A DNA stretch of 64,000 bases from Vibrio mexicanus (GTDB lineage Bacteria; Pseudomonadota; Gammaproteobacteria; Enterobacterales; Vibrionaceae), in NCBI RefSeq assembly GCF_001012815.1, contig NZ_JYJP01000095.1:1-64000 (forward strand), written 5' to 3'. Numbering within the stretch: the first letter of the stretch is position 1; each line of letters starts with the position of its first letter. Below are positions 56,742 through 64,000 of this stretch, piece by piece. The position numbers and the translations under genes are program-made. Under the pieces are notes generated by a model. The model made no database searches. It was not told the DNA's origin and saw only the letters and a program-made list of their open reading frames with translations.

Positions 56742-56916
56742 ATCCCATTTCCTTATTGTTGAATTTGAACACTTTATCGTCAATTACTGCTATTGGAAAG
56801 ATGTAATCCACTTTATAACTTACTGTTTTTATTGTTAGTTTATACGGTAAAGGCGCGGCTGACTTTTCCGAAATTAAGGAAAGAGTGTACCAAAAGTGAT
56901 TGTTTTACTGGTGCCG

Positions 56917-57464
56917 TTAACTGTAAACCGCCGCACCTTCTGGAACAATGATAGGTAGATCCGTGCAGCCAAAATCGACATTCATTTGCGCTAATAGGCA
57001 GGTCATCTGCCACGATGATGGGTTTGATGATTGAAAACATGTTGGCAAAATTCGCCGACTCTACGCTCAATGACTTGTCCGGCAGTGGTAATGTAGCGGA
57101 CGGTTTTATTACAATCTTGGTCGGTGAAGTTTTTGGTCATGGTTAGATAGATGTCATCGACTTTGGTGCGTAGTGTTCGGAGTTCATCCATGGTGGTAAC
57201 GAAGGTGTCGGTAATTCGTTTAGAGGTAGGAAGCTCTGCCAGAAGTTGCGGATCGATAGTGACAATTTCATTGTCGACAAGGCGCTGCAACATGATCAGA
57301 TCACCGAACAAGATGTGATTCCAATGAGCCATGATGCTGGGGAAAAAAGCCTGACGATCTTGGTGAAGCTGCTCTTCACTGAGCTGTTGGCAAACGTCTA
57401 GTAACTGATTGTTCATACGCTGGTTGTAGCAGGCCAGCATTCTTAAATTCGAAGATAAGTCCAT
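56917..57464 (-). pseudogene. DinB-family protein, frameshifted near 57011
   Basis: Repaired length 182 residues. A four-helix DinB/YfiT-type protein. Seen: LRMLACYNQRMNNQLLDVCQ, the first metal His in IMAHWNHILFGDL near residue 47 and the second pair in HVFNHQTHHRG near 145. As sequenced the frame stops right after HHRGR. One added base at 57010-57012 continues it as GQMTCLLAQMNVDFGCTDLP to a stop at 56917-56919, the usual tail of this family. Members bind metal and act as thiol-dependent transferases; here the role is unknown. Confidence 0.85.
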
Positions 57465-57490
57465 TTATTGCATTCCAGTGTTGAGGGGGC

Positions 57491-57823
57491 TTAGCCCCAG
57501 TTGTTGTTATATTTCTTATTAAAGGCTCGAGTTCTTAAGTAGAGGTAAAGGGGTAAGCCGCAAGACACACCAACGCTGAGCGTACCGATTACCGCAAGGT
57601 ATCGGAGCTGTACTTGGTGCTGTTTACCGTCCACAGAAATAAAGACCAGCAGAGCCACTGCCGCGACAATAACGTCTATCCATGCCATCAAACTGATGGC
57701 GTCGGTTGTGATTGATTCAATCAGAAGCGTCATATTGAGCCCATGCTCGAGCAGCCAAGGCAACAATGCGCCGTAGGGGAGCGCAATACCCAGTATAGTT
57801 AACAGCAGATACGTCTTTGCCAT
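57491..57823 (-). CDS. DUF2834 membrane protein
   Basis: A 110-residue protein with three predicted helices. The start at 57823 begins KTYLLLTILGIALPYGALLPWL, the hallmark of DUF2834 (quoted in part as LLLTILGIALPYGALLPWL), with MAWIDVIVAAVALLVFI in the middle and VGVSCGLPLYLYLR near the end. The family's function is unknown. It lies 20 bp downstream of the GFA gene, likely co-transcribed. Confidence 0.88.
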   Translation of the reverse strand: MAKTYLLLTILGIALPYGALLPWLLEHGLNMTLLIESITTDAISLMAWIDVIVAAVALLVFISVDGKQHQVQLRYLAVIGTLSVGVSCGLPLYLYLRTRAFNKKYNNNWG

Positions 57824-57842
57824 GGTTTTCCTCGATGATAAG

Positions 57843-58261
57843 TCAGTGTTTAGGATTAGCCGGAAAGCACTTAACGCCCTCAGGGATGTTATACCAATCC
57901 ACTTTGCTTTCCACCCAGACATGAGCGGTTGGCTCAAAGAGCGAATCGTCTTCTAAGTTGACGGGTTTTAACTTGAGTTTCAGTATGGCGGCATCGTCTG
58001 GGTTGTAGTGATAAACACGGTTACCACAGCTTGGGCAGAACTTAGCGCTGTTCTTGTTGCCGCTGTCTGCGATACGTTGCCACTCACTTAACTCGCCTGT
58101 AAATTTGATGTCTCCGGCAGACACCATGGCGGTCACGCTAAATGGGCCAGTCGATAGCTTTTGACATTCAACACAGTGACACGCGATGACCAGTTTGGGG
58201 GTTGGTACAACTCGTAACTGACTTGACCACATTGACATGCTCCCTTAATTGGAAATTCCAT
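57843..58261 (-). pseudogene. GFA-family (glutathione-dependent formaldehyde-activating-like) protein, frameshifted
   Basis: Repaired length 139 residues. The start at 58261 reads EFPIKGACQCGQVSYELYQP, with the first zinc motif CQCG. The frame is lost in the five-G run on the plus strand (58197-58201); one more base joins PKLVIACHCVECQKLSTG, the second zinc motif. FCPSCGNRVYHY supplies the third. These Cys positions are those of GFA zinc proteins, few of which truly act on formaldehyde. As sequenced the frame with the later cysteines has only a false start. Confidence 0.87.
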
Positions 58262-58299
58262 TGCTCTACTCCTTTTGACGCCAACAAACTTATAGATTT

Positions 58300-58785
58300 T
58301 TATATAGCGGGTGAGAGGTCTTTTTCGTAGCACTGCTCTAACTGGACTTTGCCCCAGAGTTCTCGCTCGTCTTCGTGACTGACAGTAAATCCATATCGTA
58401 AATACAATGATTTTGATACCGCTAAACCATCGACCGTCCACAAGATTATTTTCTGATAGTTTTGCTGCTGGCAGAACGCAATGGCTTGATCCATTAACTG
58501 CTTGCCAAGCCCTCGACCACGAGCGATAGGATCGACGGAATACCAACGCAGCTGCGCCACACTTTCAGACACTTCACAGATACATATTGAGCCGACTAAA
58601 GAGCCATCTGTTTTGGCGAGCCAAATGCATTCTCGCGGGTTTTGGCGCTTGGCAAACTGTGCCAGTGGTTCTGCGACATAAGCTTCAAAGGTGTAATCGT
58701 AGCCGAACTCTTTGGCGTAAAGTAGCCCGTGTTGCTTAACTATTTGACCTAAATCCCCCGGCTGTAACTGATGAGTTATCTCCAT
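58300..58785 (-). CDS. GNAT N-acetyltransferase
   Basis: A 161-residue GNAT. The start at 58785 (EITHQLQPGDLGQIVKQHG) is that of the MarR-fused GNAT subgroup, YAKEFGYDYTFEAYVAEPLA being a strong marker; here it is a free-standing domain. The acetyl-CoA loop is ARGRGLGKQLMDQAIAF near residue 95 and the C-terminal part is VSKSLYLRYGFTVSHEDE. It may acetylate an amino acid or peptide amine. Confidence 0.92.
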   Translation of the reverse strand: MEITHQLQPGDLGQIVKQHGLLYAKEFGYDYTFEAYVAEPLAQFAKRQNPRECIWLAKTDGSLVGSICICEVSESVAQLRWYSVDPIARGRGLGKQLMDQAIAFCQQQNYQKIILWTVDGLAVSKSLYLRYGFTVSHEDERELWGKVQLEQCYEKDLSPAI

Positions 58786-58801
58786 AATCGTCGACCTGCC
58801 T

Positions 58802-59299
58802 TTACTTCTGAGTAATGGAGCGTATTGAATAGGGCACAATCATTTTGTGAAACGGCGTAACGAAGAACATGTACAGCTTGCCCCAAATGTTATGCACATG
58901 AACAACGGTTGTGGCGTGCAAAATCGATTTTCCTGCCTGTTTTTCAATATAGAAGGAGACTCGAACATCTAAGTGTTTGTCACTATCTTCGCCGATGACC
59001 TCGCTGTCAGACAGAGAAACAAGGCTGAAAATCCCCGCCATGTCGCCGACTTTATAGTCAGACGCGGTTTTAGATTCTTTGATTTCATTCATGGCACCAA
59101 GATTCTTTAAGCCTAATTTTGACACGATGGCATTTCTCATGTTCATCAAGGCCGCGACAATAGGAGGCGTTTTGGTGAAAATAGCCAAATAGGCTTCCAT
59201 TGCGGTCTGGTTTGGATCAATCAATGTTGCACTATAGGTGTCATGAAAATAGGCGCCTTCAACGTATGTGGTTAGCTCACTTTCTGCGGGTACATTCAT
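58802..59299 (-). CDS. DUF2867 family protein
   Basis: A 165-residue protein without membrane helices or signal peptide. VEGAYFHDTYSATLIDPN near residue 11, MRNAIVSKLGLKNLG near 55, and the C-terminal YMFFVTPFHKMIVPYSI match the DUF2867 outline, a SRPBCC/START-like fold. The usual length and the MNxP start support the call at 59299. No enzymatic role is known. Close (16 bp) to the following GNAT gene, so co-transcription is likely. Confidence 0.82.
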   Translation of the reverse strand: MNVPAESELTTYVEGAYFHDTYSATLIDPNQTAMEAYLAIFTKTPPIVAALMNMRNAIVSKLGLKNLGAMNEIKESKTASDYKVGDMAGIFSLVSLSDSEVIGEDSDKHLDVRVSFYIEKQAGKSILHATTVVHVHNIWGKLYMFFVTPFHKMIVPYSIRSITQK

Positions 59300-59373
59300 G
59301 GTTACTCCTTGGGTTTACTCAGCGGCTTTTAACAGTCGGTTTTATCGATAGACATTCAATAAGTGTTGCTCAA

Positions 59374-59763
59374 TCACTCTTTACAGCGAACTGCCGTTAC
59401 CGTTACTTCGATTAGGACATCACCTTCCAATGCAACGCCCAAACAGGCTCGTTGGGGCCAATGTTCTGGATTATCACCGAGCCAATCACACCACACTTTG
59501 TCCATGGTTGGTTTGTCATCCATATTGGCGATGAAGACTTGTGCGCTAGCAATGCGAGTTTTATCTGAACCCAATTCAACCAAATTGTTTTCGATGGTTT
59601 TTAAGGTTTGCCGCGTTTGTTCAACAATGCCCAAGTCGGTATTGGATGCGGTGGCAACCGTCCACACTAAATCTTGATAGGCAGAGGATTTATTTCTCCC
59701 TTGGTAGATGCCGCGCTTTCGCTCTATTTCTTGGCTTTGATTACTCACAAGGGCTCCTTCCAT
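59374..59763 (-). CDS. RidA-family protein
   Basis: A 129-residue member of the RidA/YjgF/UK114 family, cytoplasmic trimers that deaminate reactive imines or enamines. Seen: VWTVATASNTDLGIVEQTRQTL, in part VEQTRQTLKTIENNLVELG, near residue 45 and the C-terminal ACLGVALEGDVLIEVTVTAV. The key Arg of active RidA enzymes (before xxxE at the C-terminus) is not clear: CLGVALEG carries no Arg. So this belongs to a subgroup, probably not a classical deaminase. Confidence 0.88.
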   Translation of the reverse strand: MEGALVSNQSQEIERKRGIYQGRNKSSAYQDLVWTVATASNTDLGIVEQTRQTLKTIENNLVELGSDKTRIASAQVFIANMDDKPTMDKVWCDWLGDNPEHWPQRACLGVALEGDVLIEVTVTAVRCKE

Positions 59764-59893
59764 AAGTTCGAACAGCCAGTATTGATTAGGCGCAACAAAT
59801 TGACTACAACCGGAGTATGAGTGACACGGGAAGTGTTAGTTGATACGCAAAAATTTGTTGATTATGTGCAAGATGGTGCACTTTTGAAGAGCC

Positions 59894-60558
59894 CTACAGA
59901 GGGTTGGTTAATTTGATCAGGGTTTCTTGAAGGTTATCTCGTAAAGTCACGTGATCGGAATGAGGACATATTTTATGTTGATCGGCGACGAGTAACGTCG
60001 ATAGGCCAAAAGATTTGGCGCCTTGTATATCTGAGATTGGATTGTCACCGACCATCAAAGTATGGGCGGCGTGGCTGCCAATGCTATTAAGAGCAATTTG
60101 GAAAGCTTGTTCGCTGGGTTTGCGATAACCAATTTCGCATGACCAAATGACTCTATCGAAATATTGGGCTAACTCGCGACGTTCAAGGTCTTGCTGAAAA
60201 ACGTCGGTGTTACCAGTGACATTGGAAAGCAGCACGAGTTTAGTCCCTTGGGTTTTTAAAGTGATGAGAAGCTCGTGGGTGTAGGGATAAAGTTCGCCAG
60301 ATCGAATGAAATGCTCTAAGTGCAGAATACCCAGTTCAGTTTGAAAAGGAACGCCGTGGGTAGCAAAAGCCAAGCGCCAAATCGATTCCATTCAGGTTGA
60401 GTGATTTGATTAGGCTGATATAGCTGACGTATGTAAAGCTCAATAAGTTTGCCAACTTTGACCGCTTGCGTTGAACTGGACACAGCTTCAAGCGACTGGG
60501 CCAAACTTCCCATCTTGCATAGCGTGTTGCCGTAATCGAAAATAACTGTGTTGTACAT
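59894..60558 (-). pseudogene. HAD-superfamily hydrolase, frameshifted near 60388
   Basis: Repaired length 221 residues. The start at 60558 opens motif I, VIFDYGNTLCKMG (Asp nucleophile; the second Asp of DxD is Asn). The frame breaks in EW-SIWRLAF near 60388, restored by one added base. Motif II is VLLSNVTG, motif III the Lys in YRKPSEQAF, motif IV MVGDNPISDIQGAKSFGL. The missing second Asp (FDYGNT) is common in non-phosphatase or altered HADs. No substrate assigned. Confidence 0.87.
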
Positions 60559-60636
60559 GTCGTGCTGAATAAGACTGAGTGTACAAAGTACCACGGATTA
60601 TCGAATCGGCACTTTGTACAAGCTCTCAGATTTGAA

Positions 60637-60888
60637 TTAGCCAGTAACGCTTTCTAGGAATTTAGCGAGGTCATTCACGGCTTGAGAGTTTGCTGACTGA
60701 ACGGTTACTTCAGTACCTTGAACAAGCTGTAGTGTTTGCAGCTTAAACAGGTTTTTAGCGGTAGCAGTTTTGCCGTTGGATACGATCTCGACTTCTTCCG
60801 CGTATTTCTTTGCTTCTTTCACAAACTGCGCTGCTGGACGTGTATGTAGGCCACTTGGTGCGGTAATAACGACATTCTTCTTATGCAT
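60637..60888 (-). CDS. HPr-like phosphocarrier protein with Asn46
   Basis: An 83-residue HPr protein of the sugar phosphotransferase system. The phosphorylatable His15 lies in GLHTRPAAQFVKEAKKY. Most of the sequence follows enterobacterial HPr, including SNGKTATAKNLFKLQTL, but the conserved regulatory Ser46 is Asn. It stands alone, without ptsI or crr, so it is probably a second HPr (the main one being elsewhere). It may link PTS flux to a special partner. The start is clear, ATG preceded by AGAAG. Confidence 0.93.
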   Translation of the reverse strand: MHKKNVVITAPSGLHTRPAAQFVKEAKKYAEEVEIVSNGKTATAKNLFKLQTLQLVQGTEVTVQSANSQAVNDLAKFLESVTG

Positions 60889-61022
60889 TGTTAACTTCTC
60901 CGAAATGAGGGTACGAGTAAAACTGGCTTTATTGATACCGCAACGAAGTCGCTATAACTATGTTCCATAAGTGTTTTTTTGAGGTGACGAGTTCTTTCTA
61001 TGCGTAATTGTGATTGATGTCT

Positions 61023-61049
61023 TTTATTTTATTCACTTTGTAAAATAAA
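61023..61049. repeat. AT-rich 27-bp perfect inverted repeat
   Basis: TTTATTTTA (61023-61031) and TAAAATAAA (61041-61049) form perfect 9-bp arms around TTCACTTTG. It lies between HPr and the RidA gene; possible regulator site or weak terminator. Confidence 0.45.
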
Positions 61050-61129
61050 TCGTGATCCGAGTCTAATCGAGTTTTAGGCGCGGTTATGAAGCATCGTAAC
61101 AGCGCCCTGAGTTGAAGGCTTTTACTGTG

Positions 61130-61635
61130 TCAATCTGCTTCGATTTCGAATATGGAATCAATGATGATGGGCAAGTTACCGCGCACGGAAGCGGCGCCAA
61201 ACACAGAGCGTGCATGAACGCCTTTCTCGCCAAAGACTTGAGCCATCAGATCTGAGCAGCCATCAAGGACTTTAGGGTGCTGTTCGAACTCTTCGGTCGC
61301 GTTGACAAAACCTTGCAGTTTGACGACGCGCTTAACTTTTGACAGTGACCCTAGCTCTAACTTTAGGGCAGCCAGGATATCTAATCCGGTCGCTTTGGCA
61401 AATTCATAACCTTGTTCGGTGGTGTACTCTCGGCCCAGTTTTCCTTTTGGAGTCACATCTAGCCAGCCATCGGACCTTTCCCAGAAACATACAGCAAGTT
61501 GCCCGTGCGTACACAGTTGCAGTAGCTGCCCTGTGGGTCACTAGCGATGGGAAGTGTTAAACCAAGTGTTTCGAGTCTCGTTTCTATTTGGTCATGGTCA
61601 TGAGTGTGGTGCGAAGTCGCGAGTTGTTCTGTCAT
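61130..61635 (-). pseudogene. RidA-family protein, frameshifted near 61462
   Basis: Repaired length 168 residues. The start at 61635 (TEQLATSHHTHDHDQIETRL) begins a longer RidA paralogue of the YoaB/TdcF-like branch with LPIASDPQGSYCNCVRTGNL and VSGKGPMAG. The frame ends there in TAG; one added base at 61459-61464 continues as LDVTPKGKLGREYTTEQGYEF and ends with GVHARSVFGAASVRGNLPII, where the conserved Arg appears. This fits a YjgF/chorismate-mutase-like RidA2 protein. Two RidA genes in one 3-kb stretch are noteworthy. Confidence 0.87.
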
Positions 61636-61725
61636 TGTCGTCCCTGAAATGTGGCTATGTGTAAATGTGCATATTGGAAGTTTCAGTGTGACAGGTTTGG
61701 TAATAACATTAAACAGGATCAAGTG

Positions 61726-62073
61726 TTAGAAGCCTCGCAAATCGAGATTGACCTCATCTCCCAGCCAATAGGCATAGAGCGTATGATCATCAAGATCGTT
61801 GCCTGTATCGGCATGTACTAACACGTTTAGTGAGCCTCTGTTTTCGTCGAGCCAAGGAATGAAGCGTTCGAAGTCTTCTCTTGTAAACAATACTTGGAAA
61901 CTCCATTGGGTATGAGGGCCAATAGGTTGAGTGATTATACGCCCCAGCCTAAGATCAAACTGCGACTGAATTTTATGATGCAGTTCAGTCGCGAGCGCAA
62001 GGGTGTCTTGATTAAAGTAGATGTGAGCGTGATAGGCTCGGTGGACATTAATTGGCTTTTGCAGCTGATTCAT
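61726..62073 (-). CDS. DOPA 4,5-dioxygenase family protein
   Basis: A 115-residue member of the DOPA-dioxygenase (YyaC/YgiD-unrelated, plant-betalain-like) family. Seen: AYHAHIYFNQDTLALATEL near residue 13 (two His), GPHTQWSFQVLFTREDFERF near 52 (His and Trp) and VLVHADTGNDLDDHTLYAYW near 84. The three His motifs suit a metal-binding vicinal-chelate-like fold. Bacterial members have unknown substrates. Single gene with AGGAG. Confidence 0.9.
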   Translation of the reverse strand: MNQLQKPINVHRAYHAHIYFNQDTLALATELHHKIQSQFDLRLGRIITQPIGPHTQWSFQVLFTREDFERFIPWLDENRGSLNVLVHADTGNDLDDHTLYAYWLGDEVNLDLRGF

Positions 62074-62149
62074 AGAGGACTCCTAATCACTCTCTAAAGT
62101 CTAGCCGCAACTTTGAACCTATTCATGTCAATACGAGGAAACTTTTTGG

Positions 62150-62467
62150 TTAGTCGCTATAGAAAATGGCGAGCCAAACCGTAACCTCATTCTTGGCAGT
62201 AGATAACACTTTGTGTTTCTCGCCCGCAGGAATATTGATGAAGTTACCCTCGCCGAGAGTAACGACCCTTCCATCTTCGAACTCGAGTGTTCCTTGCCCT
62301 TTAAGCACGACAATCCATTCATGCTCGGTCTGTTTATACCAACCCGTTTCAGGAGAGCTTTGCCCGTGAGAGAGAATGCGTTCGATACGAACACTGTTGG
62401 TGGCAACGATGTCTTCAAAGATTTCGTTAGGAAGCGATTCAGGGATGTTATCAAAGAGGTTGTTCAC
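62150..62467 (-). CDS. Cupin-domain protein
   Basis: A 105-residue single-cupin protein started by GTG at 62467, with GGAG nine bases upstream; no ATG suits. The first cupin motif is GWYKQTEHEWIVVLKGQGTLEF and the second NFINIPAGEKHKVLSTAKN (with the His ligand). Metal-binding Glu/His are visible. Small cupins of this sort act as isomerases, dioxygenases or mere binding proteins. Function not assigned. Confidence 0.9.
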   Translation of the reverse strand: MNNLFDNIPESLPNEIFEDIVATNSVRIERILSHGQSSPETGWYKQTEHEWIVVLKGQGTLEFEDGRVVTLGEGNFINIPAGEKHKVLSTAKNEVTVWLAIFYSD

Positions 62468-62556
62468 TATTGAGCTCCTTTCATTAATGAGTTTGCTTCT
62501 TTGCTGAGTAGATTCAACGCAGTGTTAGTTTCTATAAAGCACACCTGTGATGACGT

Positions 62557-62748
62557 TTATCTGGCTTGCTTACGAATTTTAGTCTCTTTGAGAATTGAGC
62601 GTTTTTCGCCATCAGTGGCTTCGTTCCAATGAAGGATTTCTTCAAGAGTTCGAAAGCAGCCCATACAAACATCTTCCTCGTCGAGACAGCAATGCCTAAT
62701 ACAAGGGTGTGGGATGCTTTCAGCTGTCTCTTTCGGTTTATCATTCAT
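62557..62748 (-). CDS. DUF1289 family zinc-ribbon-like protein
   Basis: A 63-residue protein with the DUF1289 signature: PCIRHCCLDEEDVCMGCFRT (four cysteines in CxxxC-CxxC layout) and EEILHWNEATDGEKRSIL. It is likely a small metal-binding protein of unknown function, sometimes called YdhL-like. It lies alone after the cupin gene. The start is at the Met before NDKPKETAES. Confidence 0.88.
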   Translation of the reverse strand: MNDKPKETAESIPHPCIRHCCLDEEDVCMGCFRTLEEILHWNEATDGEKRSILKETKIRKQAR

Positions 62749-62849
62749 TGGCTTACCTCGCTAGTTACAGTCTAGTCGACTAACGCGAGGTTACGTCGCT
62801 TATTGTTGCTAATATGCTCGCACCATGGACTTAATCAGTGTCAAAAAGC

Positions 62850-63214
62850 TTAGACATCTGATACTGATTCAGACCACACTGCAAACTCATTGCCGCTCGG
62901 CTCAAGAAAGTGAAAACGACATCCGCCCGGAAAATTGAAGATCTCACGCTGAATCGTACCACCTTGGGCGACAACTTTATCGTAAGTGGATTGCAAGTCT
63001 GCGCTATAGAACACCAATAAGCTCCGCCCGTTTGAGTTTGACTAGAAACATCGGCTTTGAAAAATCCACCGTCTAATCCTTGATTGGAAAAAGCGGTGTA
63101 TTCAGGGCCATAGTCCACAAAGTCCCATTCAAATACGGCGCTGAAAAATGCTTTGGTTGCCTCAAGATCTTTGGACGAAAACTCCACATAGTTTAACTTT
63201 TCGTGTTGATTCAT
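62850..63214 (-). pseudogene. VOC-family (glyoxalase-like) protein, frameshifted near 63017
   Basis: Repaired length 121 residues. N-terminal half: KLNYVEFSSKDLEATKAFFS and FEWDFVDYGPEYTAFSNQGLDGGF. The frame breaks after GGAY near 63017; with one added base it continues LVFYSADLQSTYDKVVAQGG, TIQREIFNFPGGCRFHFLEPS and GNEFAVWSE to TAA at 62850-62852, the normal second half of a vicinal-oxygen-chelate domain. Likely binds a metal and acts on a small molecule such as an antibiotic or glyoxal; unknown. Confidence 0.87.
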
Positions 63215-63318
63215 ACCGGTGCTTATCCTATCTATTGTTCAATGTGTCGAAGAGGTTTAAGCCTCGTGAGTCATTATTTTAGCTTGTTATGTTTAAGTCG
63301 CTCTTTAATTGGCACGAT

Positions 63319-63585
63319 TATACCCAAGTGACTTCATGATCCAGGATTCAGAGCGTTGTAACGGGTTCAAGTTCAAGACAAATGACGCAGCGGAATAACG
63401 GGTTCTTTCCAAGGCATTTAACGTAGAAATTGTAACCGTGATACGCTCCCGAAGGGCGAGTTTGCCTAGCTCGCACACTTTGTTAACGATTCTCAATGTA
63501 GAACCACTAGATTGTCGAATCGTTGCCGCGTTTGCAAACTAGGCAATTCTCGCTGAACCACGCATCTTGAGGTTACTTGGGTATA
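63319..63585. repeat. 267-bp inverted-terminal-repeat element (MITE-like)
   Basis: The ends are TATACCCAAGTGACTTCATG (63319-63338) and, reversed, TATACCCAAGTAACCTCAAG (63585-63566): 17 of 20 match. Inside, TTGCCTAG and CTAGGCAA form a second inverted pair. No transposase is encoded; short frames within are chance. I recall similar repeats in Vibrio genomes but cannot check. The right end provides the stop codon of the adjoining gene. Confidence 0.72.
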
Positions 63586-64000
63586 TAGCCAAAACGTGCT
63601 AGGTAATGCCAGATCTTTTTGATATCTTGCTCATCGTAACCTTGTTTTGTCACGGCGCTGCCTAATATATCGGGTGTGATTCTTCCATCAACGGCGATCT
63701 CTTTAGCGAGGTCGATATACTCGTGACCTCGATATTCCGGATGCTGTTGCATGGTTTGGATGTCTAGCTCAAATCCATTGTGCCATTGGATTGGGATGTT
63801 GAGCTTTTGAGCCAAAGTGTTGACCTCGGAACCACGATAAATGGGGTCTAAAACGATGCATTCTATGTCTTGTTGAATAGAAACTACGCCATGAATGTGT
63901 GCCTCAATATAATCATCCAGTAAATCGCTATTCGATGCTCTTGCTTGTTGTATTAAGGGCATTACTTGATTCGCAACGGCAAAGTCTTCGGGTTCGAAGT
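63573..64000 (-). CDS. Partial hypothetical protein (possibly DUF3626), runs off the window edge
   Basis: The 3-prime part of a gene; at least 142 codons in window. An ATG is present at 63962, but the frame remains open upstream (EPEDFAVANQVMPLIQQ), so the true start lies beyond the window. Seen: LLDDYIEAHIHGVVSIQQDI, ECIVLDPIYRGSEVNTLAQK and IPIQWHNGFELDIQTM, which recall the DUF3626 C-terminus. The last codons, GYIPK and the TAA stop, lie in the terminal repeat of the 267-bp element, so the original C-terminus may have been changed by its insertion. Confidence 0.7.
   Translation of the reverse strand, partial: FEPEDFAVANQVMPLIQQARASNSDLLDDYIEAHIHGVVSIQQDIECIVLDPIYRGSEVNTLAQKLNIPIQWHNGFELDIQTMQQHPEYRGHEYIDLAKEIAVDGRITPDILGSAVTKQGYDEQDIKKIWHYLARFGYIPK

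Noticed and set aside
44871..63300. A Vibrio superintegron cassette array
   Set aside because: No repeated attC/VCR-like sequences of about 120 bp occur between the genes, several genes overlap or sit within 30 bp, and no integrase is present. CTAACAAACG near 43872 has no matching GTTRRRY partner.
63305..63496. A 63-codon frame inside the 267-bp repeat
   Set aside because: It is contained in the inverted-repeat element and has no ribosome site or family features; it seems a chance frame of the repeat.
1..64000. CRISPR array, tRNA or rRNA genes, transposase or phage genes
   Set aside because: Read on both strands, no direct-repeat/spacer series, cloverleaf-like gene, ribosomal RNA segment or transposase/integrase motif was seen.

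Overview
The window looks like a chromosomal stretch from a marine gammaproteobacterium, most likely Vibrionaceae. The codon use, the MHYT/HDOD signalling proteins, the many small single-domain enzymes and a short palindromic repeat that I associate from memory with Vibrio all point that way. No species can be named from the sequence alone. I see no rRNA, tRNA, CRISPR array, transposase or prophage.

Layout. (1) 0.1-16.4 kb is a divergent glycan catabolism locus. On the minus strand lie an OmpG-like porin, a ROK sugar kinase and a DUF2799 lipoprotein. On the plus strand, tightly packed, lie NanE, a second ROK kinase, a cytoplasmic GH38 alpha-mannosidase, an ion-coupled transporter, a HyuA-type hydantoinase/oxoprolinase without its usual partner, a small HExxH protein, an FAD oxidoreductase, a DUF4127 protein, an RpiR regulator and ManA. 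This combination is the best candidate for an undescribed pathway: import of an acidic or lactam-containing mannose/ManNAc conjugate, cleavage in the cytoplasm, and entry of the sugars into glycolysis through GlcNAc-6-P and Fru-6-P. (2) 16.8-24.6 kb holds a LamB-like porin, a chemoreceptor and a three-gene signalling cassette: a REC protein with a degenerate HD-GYP domain, an MHYT histidine kinase and a REC-HDOD protein. (3) 25.2-43.9 kb is a beta-glucan oligosaccharide locus: two LacI regulators, a binding-protein ABC importer, GH1, GH94 phosphorylase, aldose 1-epimerase, GH116 and a roughly 1040-residue GH149/GH94-like phosphorylase. LacI-type palindromes lie upstream of its transcription units and upstream of the 16.8 kb porin. 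(4) 44.4-64 kb is a long minus-strand run of small housekeeping and accessory enzymes: eight GNATs, two HADs, two SDRs, two RidA proteins, PhzF, PaiB-like, DUF924, AhpD-like, LysE, DinB, GFA, DOPA-dioxygenase-like, cupin, DUF1289 and VOC. A lone BLUF photoreceptor is on the other strand. A 267-bp inverted-terminal-repeat element ends the region.

A warning for every reader: 14 genes are interrupted by 17 apparent frameshifts. Fifteen are restored by adding one base, several of them in runs of G or C. After restoration each protein has a normal family length. I therefore treat most as probable sequence errors, but list these genes as disrupted because that is how the sequence stands.
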